64,000 nucleotides of DNA from Nilaparvata lugens (GCF_014356525.2 NC_052506.1:20363916-20427915); one strand, 5' to 3'. Positions 37,201-45,700 are shown, counted from the first letter of the stretch. Numbers and translations: made by a program. The notes: generated from the sequence alone by a model not told the origin.

Positions 37201-37612
37201 AAAAACGTGCATTGCACAAGGTCACAAAAATGATATCCATATCAACAATATAAAAAAATATACATGGATTTAATTTTTTCTTATAAAGATAACAATCTAC
37301 AAGATTGAAGAGAAATGTAAATCTATAACTTATTGACAGTTTTCCTGGGGGAACTACTGAATTCATTTTTCTTTTAAATTCTATGTTGTAGTGTAATAGA
37401 AAAATTTTTTTTTAATTAATTCAATTTTTGCAGCTTTCGTTCTCTGTTGGAGTCCATACATAGTGTTCGATCTGCTGCAAGTGTACGGCTACATTCCAAG
37501 GACACAAACCAACATAGCGGTGGCATCTCTCATACAAAGCTTAGCTCCGTTGAACTCTGCAGCTAACCCTTTGATTTACTGTCTATTCAGTGCTAGTAAA
37601 GCTACAAGATAA
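19090..37612 (+). CDS. CCAP receptor (neuropeptide GPCR), six exons, N-terminus missing
   Basis: I recognise this as the crustacean cardioactive peptide receptor, a rhodopsin-family GPCR of the plasma membrane related to vertebrate neuropeptide S and vasopressin-type receptors; CCAP signalling is known from ecdysis and heart control in insects. Exons 19090-19225, 24720-24823, 30687-30780, 33486-33743, 35497-35592 and 37434-37612 join in one frame (288 codons plus stop) with GT..AG borders throughout. Visible in order: TM1 with GN, TM2 with [14 protein letters not shown], the TM3 cysteine (TACK), DRY in [13 protein letters not shown], the ECL2 cysteine (LQCWIEF), ICL3 with [21 protein letters not shown]6 CWSPY and TM7 NPLIYCLFS. 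The extracellular N-terminus and start codon lie in an exon I could not find, upstream or outside the window. The C-tail is only seven residues unless a donor at 37596 is used. Confidence 0.93.
19321..19682. repeat. 180-bp tandem duplication in receptor intron 1
   Basis: The segment 'tactgcaatgtatagttgtg' through 'tcttttggatcgcaaatcca' occurs at about 19338 and again at about 19518, offset 180 bp, with roughly 10% differences. Confidence 0.88.
19683..24254. other. Receptor intron 1, non-coding
   Basis: AT-rich intron. I searched for coding or RNA genes and saw none. The small frames at 20596-20811 and 21419-21692 have no recognisable motif. Confidence 0.55.
24255..24490. repeat. Direct repeat pair in receptor intron 1
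   Basis: A block containing 'ggtagtagtgacag', 'taacatcgta', 'ccaat', 'tctgat' and 'agatg' occurs at about 24261-24345 and in diverged form at about 24402-24485. Confidence 0.7.
24720..24823 (+). CDS. CCAP receptor exon: TM2 and ECL1
   Basis: It follows 'tgtttttcag' and completes the split Asp codon of the TM2 LAD motif. It encodes [17 protein letters not shown] and [12 protein letters not shown], including the conserved cysteine at the top of TM3. The donor is GTAAGT, phase 0. Confidence 0.93.
24824..26095. other. Receptor intron 2, proximal part, non-coding
   Basis: No gene or element was recognised. A purine-rich patch at 25260-25380 produces the minus-strand frame there. Confidence 0.5.
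26096..26308. mobile_element. MITE with 'agtgaggtccacgttataat' ends
   Basis: The left end 'agtgaggtccacgttataat' then 'gacagt' is matched by the inverted right end 'actgtcattataacgtgg' then 'acctcact'. The element is about 213 bp with no coding capacity and is flanked by 'tata' on both sides. It lies in receptor intron 2. A diverged relative is at 33983. Confidence 0.88.
26309..29843. other. Receptor intron 2, middle part
   Basis: Non-coding as far as I can tell. Two GC-richer patches, 27240-27480 and 28470-28800, differ in base composition from their surroundings and could be old insertions. The first contains an open minus-strand frame next to an acceptor-like site (see findings). Confidence 0.4.
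29844..29969. mobile_element. MITE with 'aacgaaaatccaaatt' ends, copy 1
   Basis: The left end 'aacgaaaatccaaatt' is matched by the right end 'aatttggattttcgtt', followed inward by 'atgctgtaa' and its inverse. The inner 'caccccgaagacttctgcta' and 'ctgcaaatattgaca' are shared with copy 2 at 42510. It has no coding capacity and lies in receptor intron 2. Confidence 0.9.
30687..30780 (+). CDS. CCAP receptor exon: TM3 and DRY
   Basis: It follows 'ttctcacag' and encodes [19 protein letters not shown] then [12 protein letters not shown]. The DRY motif needed for G-protein coupling is intact. The donor is GTGAGT, phase 1, splitting the Trp codon of SGSW. Confidence 0.93.
33153..33338. mobile_element. 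Palindromic MITE, about 65-bp arms
   Basis: The left arm 'ggaccaagctacacaaagcg' then 'caggcgtttccagacg' and 'ggcagagcaggaagct' is mirrored by the right arm, which ends 'cgcctgaaaaacgcttcg' then 'tctagcttggcc'. The arms are about 85% complementary. It sits in receptor intron 3, close upstream of the 33486 exon. Confidence 0.85.
33379..33424. mobile_element. Short palindromic MITE remnant
   Basis: 'accatagagaaacaatagca' is followed by 'taagttacg' and the inverted 'ctattttttctctatg'. It has the same ends as the paired units at 8726, lies about 60 bp upstream of the receptor TM4 exon, and can fold into a hairpin of about 20 bp. Confidence 0.65.
33486..33743 (+). CDS. CCAP receptor exon: TM4, ECL2, TM5
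   Basis: It follows 'ttattgcag' and completes Trp, then encodes [16 protein letters not shown] (TM4), [16 protein letters not shown] (ECL2 with the disulphide cysteine) and TM5 to [12 protein letters not shown]. It is much more GC-rich than the surrounding introns, as expected for constrained coding sequence. The donor is GTGAGT, phase 1. Confidence 0.95.
33983..34158. mobile_element. MITE, diverged copy of the 26096 family
   Basis: The ends 'agtgatgttcacgttatgat' and 'attataacgttgacctcac' match those of the 26096 element. The inner parts share 'gacaaagatagcaac' and 'tgtcgaatgacag' in the opposite orientation to the other copy. It lies in receptor intron 4. Confidence 0.75.
34985..35158. mobile_element. 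MITE with 'cactacctccg' ends and CRE sites, copy 1
   Basis: A near-perfect palindrome: 'cactacctccgtgaacaaag' at the left and 'ctttgtttacggaggtagtg' at the right, flanked on both sides by 'ctctcac' (a 7-bp target-site duplication). Both arms contain TGACGTCA, the consensus CRE/ATF site, as 'tgacgtcagcacagg' and its inverse. It is about 174 bp, lies in receptor intron 4 and has no coding capacity. Copy 2 is at 40929. Confidence 0.92.
35497..35592 (+). CDS. CCAP receptor exon: third intracellular loop
   Basis: It follows 'gatttacag' and encodes [20 protein letters not shown] then [11 protein letters not shown], which is ICL3 and the start of TM6. The basic [15 protein letters not shown] segment is typical of CCAP receptors. 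The donor is GTAGGT, phase 1. Confidence 0.93.
35780..36130 (+). pseudogene. LINE reverse transcriptase C-terminal remnant
   Basis: Conceptual translation in shifting frames gives fragments such as [15 protein letters not shown] and WGCSS then [14 protein letters not shown]. These resemble the end of the reverse transcriptase domain of non-LTR retrotransposons (the 'SYGI.. WG.. VF..QKRAVR' block). Frames are broken by stops and shifts, so it is dead. It lies in the last receptor intron, sense to the gene. The clade (Jockey, CR1 or similar) cannot be decided from this fragment. Confidence 0.65.
36530..36886. mobile_element. Tigger/pogo-type MITE
   Basis: It starts 'cagtagaacaccaattatcc' and ends 'ggataattggagttctactg', inverted repeats flanked by TA on both sides. 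Inner copies of 'ttcggataatcgg' occur near each end. The CAGTAGA..ATCCG signature and TA target fit the Tc1/mariner superfamily, pogo/Tigger branch. It is about 357 bp with no transposase, and lies in the last receptor intron. Confidence 0.88.
37434..37612 (+). CDS. CCAP receptor exon: TM6, TM7, short tail
   Basis: It follows 'atttttgcag' and encodes [20 protein letters not shown], then [18 protein letters not shown] and NPLIYCLFS, the core of TM6, ECL3 and TM7. Reading on gives ASKATR and a TAA stop at 37610. A GTAAAG at 37596 would be a usable donor (phase 1), and the family normally continues with a helix 8 and cytoplasmic tail. The true tail is therefore probably in another exon, or this is a short isoform. 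An AATAAA lies at 37807. Confidence 0.88.
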
Positions 37613-38716
37613 ACATTCTAAAAACTCCATTCATAGATTAGGTATTAATTGAAAGGTTACGGAGAACGGAAATAATGTAATAAAAAATGGTCGACTGTGA
37701 GACTACTTCATCAGGGTAATTCAAATTAGTATTGATGAATGAAGAATGTTGTATGTTATTCCATTGTAAATATTTTTTCACATCAATGCGTAGATAGGTA
37801 AATAGAAATAAATTTCTTTATTCCATTCCATATTACTTTGACGAATAACTAAAATCGTGTTGTTTGTAATAGATATTACATTGATTGGACCATTGTTGAT
37901 ATGCGAATATGATCTCAATAAATTTATTCAATTGAAGAGGACTACTAACCATTTTTATTGCCTACCATTAATGAGATGAATATCGAGAACTTAGTCATGA
38001 TTATTCCATCTTACTCTGGCATACAAGAATATGTTATGTGTTTACACACTCCATCTGTTGTCTATTATCTGCATTTGACCAGAACATGTTTAGTAGGATT
38101 GGTCATATATTCTAGACCAACATTATTGTAGAGGTTTTTTAAATTTTCACTCTTCTGATATTTCTACCCTAGACAATACTGTCAGTGTTGGTTGCACAAA
38201 AGCCGGTTGAATTTTTATCCTGATAATTTCACGAGAATAATAAATCAGAGAACCCTTCTTTTCTCTGATTGGTTCTCGTGGAATTAATCACGATTCAAAT
38301 TTAACCGGCTAATATTCAATAATCACTATACACATTTTTAAATGATTCATCTATCCTAAATACCATCTTATTTCAAATAAAAGTCACGGTCAAACGTTTC
38401 TATTGAAAAATAGTCTATGATATAGGGCATTTTTATGTATTTCCCATTTAATGAGAAATCGGGAAGAGGATTCCTTTCAGACGATATGTATCGCAAAAGC
38501 AAAGAACCAAGAACCTATTACTTTTACAATATTCTGTACAGAAAACTAATTAGAAACACTTTCACATTACATATCACAAAATAATTCTTATCGTGATTCC
38601 AGGTCACCAAAAGATTCGTTCACTCAGACAATAGATCCTTACAAACCATTCTGTTATGGTTAAATACTATCAAACTGCTTTTGTACAACGTTGTATTCAT
38701 CATTGTCTTCATTTTA
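37613..38716. other. Convergent intergenic gap of receptor and SH2 genes
   Basis: This gap separates the receptor stop (+) from the SH2 stop (-). AATAAA at 37807 on + and an inverted AATAAA at about 37922-37927 suggest that the two 3' UTRs end close together and might overlap. A MITE (38189-38310) lies within the presumed SH2 3' UTR. Confidence 0.5.
38189..38310. mobile_element. MITE with 'ggttgcacaaaagccggtt' end, copy 1
   Basis: The left end 'ggttgcacaaaagccggtt' and right part 'aatttaaccggct' are inverted matches, enclosing 'gagaaccc' and 'ggttctcgtggaattaatca'. The extreme right terminus is lost compared with copy 2 at 48719. This end sequence resembles MITEs I know to be widespread in insect genomes. 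Confidence 0.8.
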
Positions 38717-38848
38717 TCACACATCTTCAAATCGACTCTTCATTGGAGTACAAATCAGAAGCGTTTTTCCTGCTTTTCTTTTATTCGACATGAGTATCAA
38801 TTCTTCTACGTGGTGATAGCGTATAAGGCTTTCAACGTTTGGGAAAAC
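38717..38848 (-). CDS. SH2 gene last exon
   Basis: It follows acceptor 'ttattttacag' and encodes VFPNVESLIRYHHVEELILM, then SNKRKAGKTLLICTP and MKSRFEDV before the TGA stop. The FPNVESLIRYHH helix and LLICTP strand close the SH2 fold, so the domain sits at the extreme C-terminus. Confidence 0.92.
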   Translation of the reverse strand, partial: VFPNVESLIRYHHVEELILMSNKRKAGKTLLICTPMKSRFEDV

Positions 38849-41800
38849 CTGTAAAATAATTGAAATATAATTCTCACTTAATTTTTGTGACAAGCTATGA
38901 ATGAATCTGATGAGTAGCAGCATTGAAGCTTCATCTGACGTAATATAGACTAGATAGGAATCATAGAAAATTAGAAAATAGATAGAAAATTACTAGTATA
39001 GTAACAAGGGTAGTCTCCTTGCTATTTTAGGAAAAAAATGTAGCAGTTGCATGAATAGTAAGTTAAATAAATTAGGATTATTCTAACCAGAAAGCTGAAA
39101 GCGTACGAACATTAATCATGAGCAGCAGGCTACTTCTACGATAACTTGATATAAAAGTGTCATTCAATAAGTAACTAGACAATATTACTAATTCCCAAAA
39201 ACGGCTGAATTGATTTGTATAAAACTTCCAGGACATGAAGTTCGCAACCTTGCGATTACATCTGATCAGCTGTTGTTCCACTGTATTTCGTAAACATATT
39301 CGCAAATTGACTCAGTTAACAATGGTGAGTCCACTTCAAAATTGCACCGTGGAAGAACAACGATCAGATTTTCAGTCGCAGAAGGTGAGAAAGGTAGTGA
39401 AATCCACAAAAGAATGTTAAAAGTGTACAGAACCATTGTTTGGATCGTTCAAACGTTTACAAATGGGTAGAATAGTTTCAAAGTGGCCGTACAAAAGTTT
39501 GTGACAATCAACGCAGTGTACGACCAATCAAAGTTGGGACTTCCTCTCTCGAATCTCGAAATTATTCTTCAATTTGGGACAGTAGGCGTATCACTGTTGA
39601 ATTTATAAGTGGAAAAGTAAACCCAAGTGTTGGAAATGTCCATAACATTATTCACAACAAGCTGCAGTAAACAAAACTTGTGCAAGATGGGCGCCTAGAC
39701 AACTCACGGACGCTCACAAAGAAACCCGACTTCAAATCAGTCAACAGTTGAAAAATCGGTTTGTGACTGAAGGAGAATGGTTTTTCAGAAGAACTGTAAC
39801 GTGTGATGAAACATAGATCCACCACTATGAGCCAGAGTCAAAACGACAGACAGTCAAATCTGATCACAGCACGTTGTTCTTCCACGGTGTAATTCTCAAG
39901 CGGACTCGCCATTGTTAACTGAGTCAATTTGCGATTATGTTTACGGAATATGATAAAACAACTGATCAGATGTCATCACAAGGTAACAAACTTCATGTCC
40001 TGAAAGTTTCATAAGGATCAATTTATTAGCAGTTTTTGAAAATTAGTAATTGTCCCGTTACTTATTGAATAGCCCTCGTAATATTGTTTCAACGTATTGA
40101 TTGATAAAATCACTATGATTTTTCCAGAAAACCATGCTACGTTTAATCTCGTCGATTATTCAAGAAAACTGTGCTCAGTTCAATATCAGAAATTTTGTTG
40201 AAGTTGTGTGTTTTGTATTTCTGTTATTCTGATAATAAAGCAAGAAGGGGAAAGTGAATTCTCTCACCATTTCATGATACTTGGCTGACCCCAAAGCAAC
40301 ACAGTTATCATCTCGGATGCGAATGAAGACATTATAGGGCCGACCCTCGTGCCACACGGTCAATGCTATAGGACTTTGTCCTGATTCGGATGGTCTCACC
40401 ATGAAGCAGCCTTGACCACCTGAAACATATTATGCAAATGATTCATATTTTTCTTAATTTATCAATGATTTGTGAAAAATTTTCAAATTATTTTAATCAT
40501 TAGCCTACTCGGAACGAAAATAAGATCGTCCACGATCCTAGGGCAATACATTGTTCTAGAAGTAATAATGACTAATGATATAATTGTAAAATATGAATAA
40601 TATCATAATGGATAATGATACACTCGTGATAAAATTTGTTATTTATTTTAAAGTTGATGTTAGGCTAGGCATAGACCAAACGAGCATAGAACTAGAGCAT
40701 AGAAAACATAGAAACAGCCTGACATGTGAAAAGCATGATAATAAATATGTCTCCCAAAGTATGAATTATGTCACAAAACAAATTATGAATAATTTGTTTC
40801 TACAAAGTATGTCTCAAAAGTGTATCAATCCAATGTCAGTTCTCATGGCTCTAGACCTTTTAAACTGGAATCATCCAGGTTTTTATTTATCTTTATTTAG
40901 GACAAGAATTTGCTCTTTTGTTCTAACCGACTACCTCCGTAAACAAAGCCATAGTGCATTCTGGTGACGTCAGCACAGGAAGGGCTCCTACACCAATAAA
41001 AATTTGTTGATTTCAGCTGATCTATTATCAGCTAGTGTTTTTATTGGTGTAAGAGTCCTACCTGCGCTGACGTTACCATCAACCACCTGTCATGCACTAT
41101 GGCTTTGTTTACGGAGGTAGTGTCTAACCCCTTCTTATGCAAAAACAAAGCTAGTTTTATGAACAGTACAATATGAAAGGAAATTTATCATCAAAATAAT
41201 GAACTTTAACAGTTTTATAACTATTGCAACTGTTCAATATCTGACTTATAAACGATTGAATTTACTGGCCTGTTGAAAAGGAATCTATTCTTGAGAAGAA
41301 ATCTCACTGGACGTTTCTATTGAACGTATTTCCTAGTTATGTTTCTTTTATTTATTTTAATGGGGGGAAATACTACAATTGAAATATACTGCTCATTTTT
41401 AATTGGATTGGAAAAATCAGATTTACAACAAAAATGATCAAATGTTGAAGGAATATGCAGTGAAAAATTGCAATATTTATATATTTTTTGTGAGTGAGAG
41501 AAATTTTATTCATGAGATTCATGAGTCATTCATTCACATAAAAATATCCATTCTTCAATTTATAAAGTGAGATTGATGGAAATTCATAGTATTCAGTTAA
41601 GAACATGAATAAGTTAAGTTCTAATTACCTGAGCGCACCATCCGATGAGCTGTTTCTCTATCCACTTTGTGAAACCAATGATATCTTCTCAACGATAATA
41701 CTGAAAATTTTGAGATAATAGCATTATAGTCGAGCAAGGATAACACCAAAATTATATCCAGTCTTATAGGTTTCAAGGATCTCACTAAATCTAATAGGCC

Positions 41801-44562
41801 ATTAAATGTATAGGTTTAATGGTTTATTACGGTTTTATTAATCGTAATAATAGAAATAATGCAATAATCTAATTAATCCTGCAAGTTTCAATTAAGATGT
41901 CATAAATCTCAACAGTTCACATAACTCTAGGAGGCAATACTATTAATGGATGTTAATTGAACTGTGTTAATCCTCAATTACCACAACGAACGTGATAGGA
42001 CAATCACCATACAATATTATTGGATTAGTCCATATCACCATTATCTATTAATGATATTATGTATATTAATAGCTACACCAGATGCAGTGGCATATTCAAA
42101 TCGACTAGATATATGTTTATAACTTTTAAATTATCTTTTTAATTTGTTCCACCTCTTTTTTTTTAACTTGTGACAAAGATGACTTCATTTTTTTTATGTG
42201 TGACTTATGTTAGATAACATAAAGATTTGTGTCGTAGGGCCATACGCTAAATTATAATCAACTATGTATATCAGCCTCTATCAATCCATGTATATTTTTT
42301 TTGAAATTACATGTTTCCTCCGATAGAGCTTATGCGTGCTGGATAATGTAAGGATGATAATGCTTGATAAATGAACCAACAGTTACCGAAAAGTACTGGA
42401 ACCCACCCAACGGTACTGTATAATCTGATTCAGACCTTCAAAAAGAATGAATGGGATTGAATCAGAAATTCCATTCGTTCAAATGCTAATCAATGAATAA
42501 TTCTTTTTAAACGAAAATCCAAATTAAATACTGTAAATCACCCCGAAGACTTCCGCTACTGCAAATATTGACAGTATTTTATATTTTCAATATTTCCAGT
42601 AACAGAAGTCTTCGGGGTGATTTACAGCATTCCATTAGGATTATCGTTAAATAATAATTAGAAACTTGGATTTCATTTTCTAAAAAAAAAGTTTTAGTAA
42701 CTCAATTTGGTGCTTACGAAACAAGCAAACACAACTGTGCAGTCTTGTATTAATTTGAAAATGCATCATCATTATCAGTTTTCAATTCCCAATACTAGTG
42801 ATTCCAAGTACTGTACATGATAAAATGAACTAAAAATGCTGTTTCTATGTTCACATTGCTAATCCCGATGTAGGGTAATTCATTTTACGTGTAATATATG
42901 TTGTGACTTTTATAGCTTATCAATTGCAGTTAAACATGCTTTGTGTCACTTGAGAAATACCAATGTAATTTTGATTTGATGCCTGCTGCTTATTTCAATT
43001 TATTTATTTTTTGTTGAGATGGTTACCGAGAAGTTTTATCAGTAATAGATGAAAATACCTTTCCAGCTTCGACCACTGGAAAGCCATTTTGAAACTTATT
43101 TAGCTGGTTCAAGTTGTCTGGTCACACGTCCAACGGAAGTACCAGACGCACGTCTCTTTGTGAGCGGTTGGAAAACAGTGCAACCTCTTATAAAATTTCT
43201 TTTCAACCGTCGTCATTCAAACATTCAGCCTATTCATTGCCAACATTGTCTATGACTTGTATGTGGATTATGAGAGAAGGTACCAGATGAAATGGGAATC
43301 AAACCCATGACCGGTACAGTGAGACCACATTTCTACATTTCACCTCGGAAGATAGAATTACGTACTAAGAACCGTTTGCACAATAGAGGCCCAAACAGAA
43401 TTAAATCAGCTGGTGACTCAGGCTCAAAATGAGCCACATTATAACAAACTAGACTTGATATAGATTCAAATCAGTTTTAAATGAAATTTCGTTTAAACTT
43501 GCACTCTGCAAACTAAGCTAAACTGAGCAAACAACCAGCACTTGAACACATACTTGTTGTATAGATAAACATCTCATCATATTTGATTTTACCTCTTTGA
43601 TTGTACCTATACAGTCGAATCGATTATAGGTATTCATAATTATTGTATTTTAATATAACTTCAAAGTGAAAAAACACTCACATTATTTGGTGTGGCGACG
43701 ACCGTTTCGTGGTGGTATTGCACATTCTCAAGCCCGACAGAAACTAAAGTATTTAAGGTTATGAGGGTGATTATTTGGTCAGAGTGGGGGTGGAGGGGTG
43801 TTTTGGCAGTTGATGGAGGTGAATTTGAATGAGTTTGTCGAACAGGGTGTGGGAAGAAAAGTTGATTTGATCATTGAGAATATTGTTTCGTGTATCTGTA
43901 TATTTCAAACTGTTCCAGTGCATCTAATTTTCTGTTTTTATGGGAATAGTATAGTATTTCTGTAGTATTTCTAAATACTTTAGTTTCTGTCGGGTTTGAG
44001 AATGTGCAATACCAGCACGAAACGGTCGTCGCCACACCAAATGATGTGAGTGTTTTTCACTTTAAAGTTATATTAAAATACAATAGTTATGATAATAGTG
44101 GAAACAAGATGGATAACCAACAAGGTATTCATAATTTTACGAAACGGTCGTCGCCACACCAAAGAATGTGAGTGTTTTTCACTTTAAAGTTATATTAAAA
44201 TACAATAGTTATAATAATAGTGGAAACAAGATGGATAACCAACAAGGTATTCATAATTTTATTGTTATCGCAGTGCATGTTCCTTATGTATGTGAGTATT
44301 ATCTCAAAATCAACTTACATAAGCTATCCACGTTACTATTGTTCTTGTCTCCCTGTTGAGCATGCTGCCAAGCATCGGAGTTGTTGGTGGCATTTTCGTT
44401 GGGAGCCGTATCATCCACGTCATCTTTGCAGCAACAGCAGCAGAGTCGGTAGTAGATGAATGCCTTGACGGCCGCGAAGCAGTCTGCAATCTCATCTACC
44501 AGACGGCCGATTAGGTTTTTTATGAGAGAAGCTAATATGCAAAGATGAAGACACATCTCCAC
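38717..44562 (-). CDS. Small SH2-domain adaptor with N-terminal Cys cluster, four exons
   Basis: Exons 44562-44319, 41700-41629, 40419-40268 and 38848-38717 (read on the minus strand) join in one frame with phases 1, 1, 0 and GT..AG borders, giving about 197 residues from an ATG at 44556. Residues ~1-35 form a helical segment (LIKNLIGRLVDEIADCFAAV), followed by YYRLCCCCCK, a plausible palmitoylation cluster, then an Asn/Asp/Gln-rich linker. The C-terminal ~110 residues are a full SH2 domain: YHWFHKVDRETAHRMV (alpha A), CFMVRPSESGQSPIALTVW with the phosphotyrosine-binding Arg of FMVRPS, RPYNVFIRI, then FPNVESLIRYHH and the end KTLLICTP. SH2 domains bind phosphotyrosine peptides. The YN.. strand and C-terminal placement recall the SLP-76/BLNK group, but I cannot assign an orthologue. 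The 5' limit of the first exon is uncertain. Confidence 0.85.
39151..40080 (+). pseudogene. Degenerate mariner transposon with long TIRs
   Basis: A mariner-family element with a dead transposase. Translation of about 39690-39850 gives fragments resembling QLTDAHKETRLQISQQL, then VTCDET, a stop in place of the usual Trp, and IHHYEPESKRQ. This includes the catalytic-core 'DET.[VI]HHY.PESKRQ' block of mariner transposases. The inverted ends are long: about 39161-39364 pairs with 39880-40076, including 'cattcaataagtaac' and its inverse 'gttacttattgaatag'. It lies in the last SH2 intron, antisense to that gene. Confidence 0.85.
40268..40419 (-). CDS. SH2 gene exon: phosphotyrosine pocket
   Basis: It follows acceptor 'atgtttcag' and encodes GQGCFMVRPSESGQSPIALT, then VWHEGRPYNVFIRIRDDN and CVALGSAKYHEM, with donor GTGAGA. 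The Arg of FMVRPS is the invariant phosphate ligand. It is more GC-rich than the flanking introns. Confidence 0.93.
40929..41122. mobile_element. MITE with 'ctacctccg' ends and CRE sites, copy 2
   Basis: Same family as 34985: 'ctacctccgtaaacaaagcc' at the left and 'ggctttgtttacggaggtag' at the right, flanked by 'tctaacc' on both sides. TGACGTCA is intact in the left arm and mutated to TGACGTTA in the right arm. It lies in an SH2 intron. Between the arms are two near-palindromic 'ctgatctattatcagctagt' segments, as in copy 1. Confidence 0.9.
41123..41628. other. SH2 intron, non-coding
   Basis: No element or gene recognised here. Confidence 0.5.
41629..41700 (-). CDS. SH2 gene exon: alpha A of SH2
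   Basis: 72 nt between the acceptor 'attttcag' and the donor GTAATT. It encodes LSLRRYHWFHKVDRETAHRM then VRSG. YHWFHKVDRETA is the canonical SH2 entry (W-F/Y-H-G-x-[IL]-x-R-x-x-A type). Phases match on both sides. Confidence 0.9.
41701..42509. other. SH2 intron, non-coding
   Basis: AT-rich. Nothing with splice sites or motifs that would extend the SH2 protein was found. Confidence 0.5.
42510..42648. mobile_element. MITE with 'aacgaaaatccaaatt' ends, copy 2
   Basis: The left arm 'aacgaaaatccaaattaaat' then 'actgtaaatcaccccgaaga' is answered by the right arm 'tcttcggggtgatttacagc' then 'aggattatcgtt'. This copy keeps the full palindrome, whereas in copy 1 (29844) the right inner arm is replaced. 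It lies in an SH2 intron. Confidence 0.9.
42649..43621. other. SH2 intron, non-coding
   Basis: Unremarkable except for a more GC-balanced patch at 43060-43260 with a 68-codon + frame that I do not recognise. Confidence 0.45.
43622..44138. mobile_element. Fold-back element with about 125-bp arms
   Basis: The left arm (about 43625-43765) holds 'ggtgtggcgacgaccgtttc' and 'cccgacagaaactaaagtat'. The right arm (about 43973-44110) is its reverse complement at about 95% identity, with 'cgaaacggtcgtcgccacac'. A loop of about 205 bp separates them and no coding is visible. The right terminus is duplicated (next entry). Confidence 0.88.
44018..44259. repeat. 121-bp tandem duplication of the fold-back right end
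   Basis: The segment beginning 'acgaaacggtcgtcgcc' and ending 'ggtattcataatttt' occurs at 44018-44138 and again at 44139-44259, with only a few differences. The second copy stops 60 bp from the SH2 exon donor at 44318. Confidence 0.93.
44319..44562 (-). CDS. SH2 gene exon: N-terminal helix and Cys run
   Basis: Open from an in-frame stop just upstream of 44562, with ATG at 44556. The donor after '..gatagcttat' is GTAAGT at 44318, phase 1, and joins exactly to the next exon to read DSLLLSLRRYHWF. An internal acceptor ('tttgcatattag', giving a start at 44531) is an alternative if an upstream coding exon exists. The CCCCC run is encoded by tgc/tgt codons that look like a short trinucleotide repeat. 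Confidence 0.7.
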
Positions 44563-45700
44563 TATTCATCTTTCTACGTAGTTGATGGATCGGCTCGGTT
44601 GCAGCCAGAGCAATATTGATTGGTTGTCATCAACATTGGTATTTGTATCTCATCTGTAATTATAAATATCATTACGTTAATTGAAATTTGAATAACTAGT
44701 TTTCTTCCAGTATTGAGGATTTCTTTCAGTAAGGTTTTAGTTATGAGGAATCTGTACCTGATCATTTGAGACCTCTAGTGGGATCAGTTTGATATTAGTT
44801 TGAATGAATCTGAATCTGATAGTGATGTGCAGTTCGAAATTGATGCTTGGTTTGTAGAAAATTGCTGCCCTCTCATTTAGTCTGTTGTTTTAAAAACAAA
44901 AACCAAACCGGCTTATATAGGGTGCAGATACTATTTATGATATAATCTCAGTTGCTGTCATTAGTGAGAGCATTACAATGTAAAAAGAATCGACTTGATG
45001 AGATAAAAATACAATATAATAAAACATACTCCATTGATTGAAGTTGAAATATTGAAATCTATTGCAAAACGAAAACAAAATACAAAACATTGAAAATAAC
45101 GAAGTATTAATTAATTATTTTAATTGTGAAATGAAAGGTGCAATATACATGAAAATAAAGAATAATGCAAAAAGTGTAAAAACACATGAAAAATTGGAAA
45201 TTTATTTTCTTTCCGTGCTGCCAACATAAGGGAACATTGTGTGTTCACAGTGAGTCGCAGGGTGACATTCAGGATTACTGAGAATTGATGAATAATATGT
45301 GGCCTACATGAATATTTTAATGAGGATAATACTCAGATGAGCTTCAGGCTCCAGCTCAAGTGATAACAGGCATGATAATACGTGACAGAGGAATAAAATA
45401 TGAACTAAATAATAGTTTTCTATAGTTTTCATTTCTCTATGGTATTATGTATATCAAATAGAAAATCATCAGGAAGTAGGCCTACACAATGACTTCTCCA
45501 GCTTGTAGAGCTGGTCTCAAAACACAAGCAGTTAAGTTTCCAACAAAAACAATATGATGAGACTTGCCAAACAATAACATGTTATGGGAATAACATGTAT
45601 TTAATAACCGTATAACATATAAAAGTAATAACCATACAACAGTGGATCAAAATGATAATGATAAATTGTTCTGGGAATACGACGTAACAAAAATGCTTTG
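44563..45700. other. Upstream of the SH2 first coding exon, non-coding
   Basis: AT-rich with no recognised element. It would be promoter or first intron of the SH2 gene, depending on where transcription starts. Confidence 0.45.

Noticed and set aside
19090..37612. Vasopressin/inotocin-type receptor instead of CCAP receptor
   Set aside because: ICL3 ([15 protein letters not shown]), ECL2 ([12 protein letters not shown]) and TM6-7 ([28 protein letters not shown]) fit CCAP receptors much better.
38604..38636. C-terminal tail exon of the CCAP receptor
   Set aside because: The acceptor-like 'gattccag' joined to the 37595 donor gives only about ten residues unlike the family's tail before a stop; not supported.
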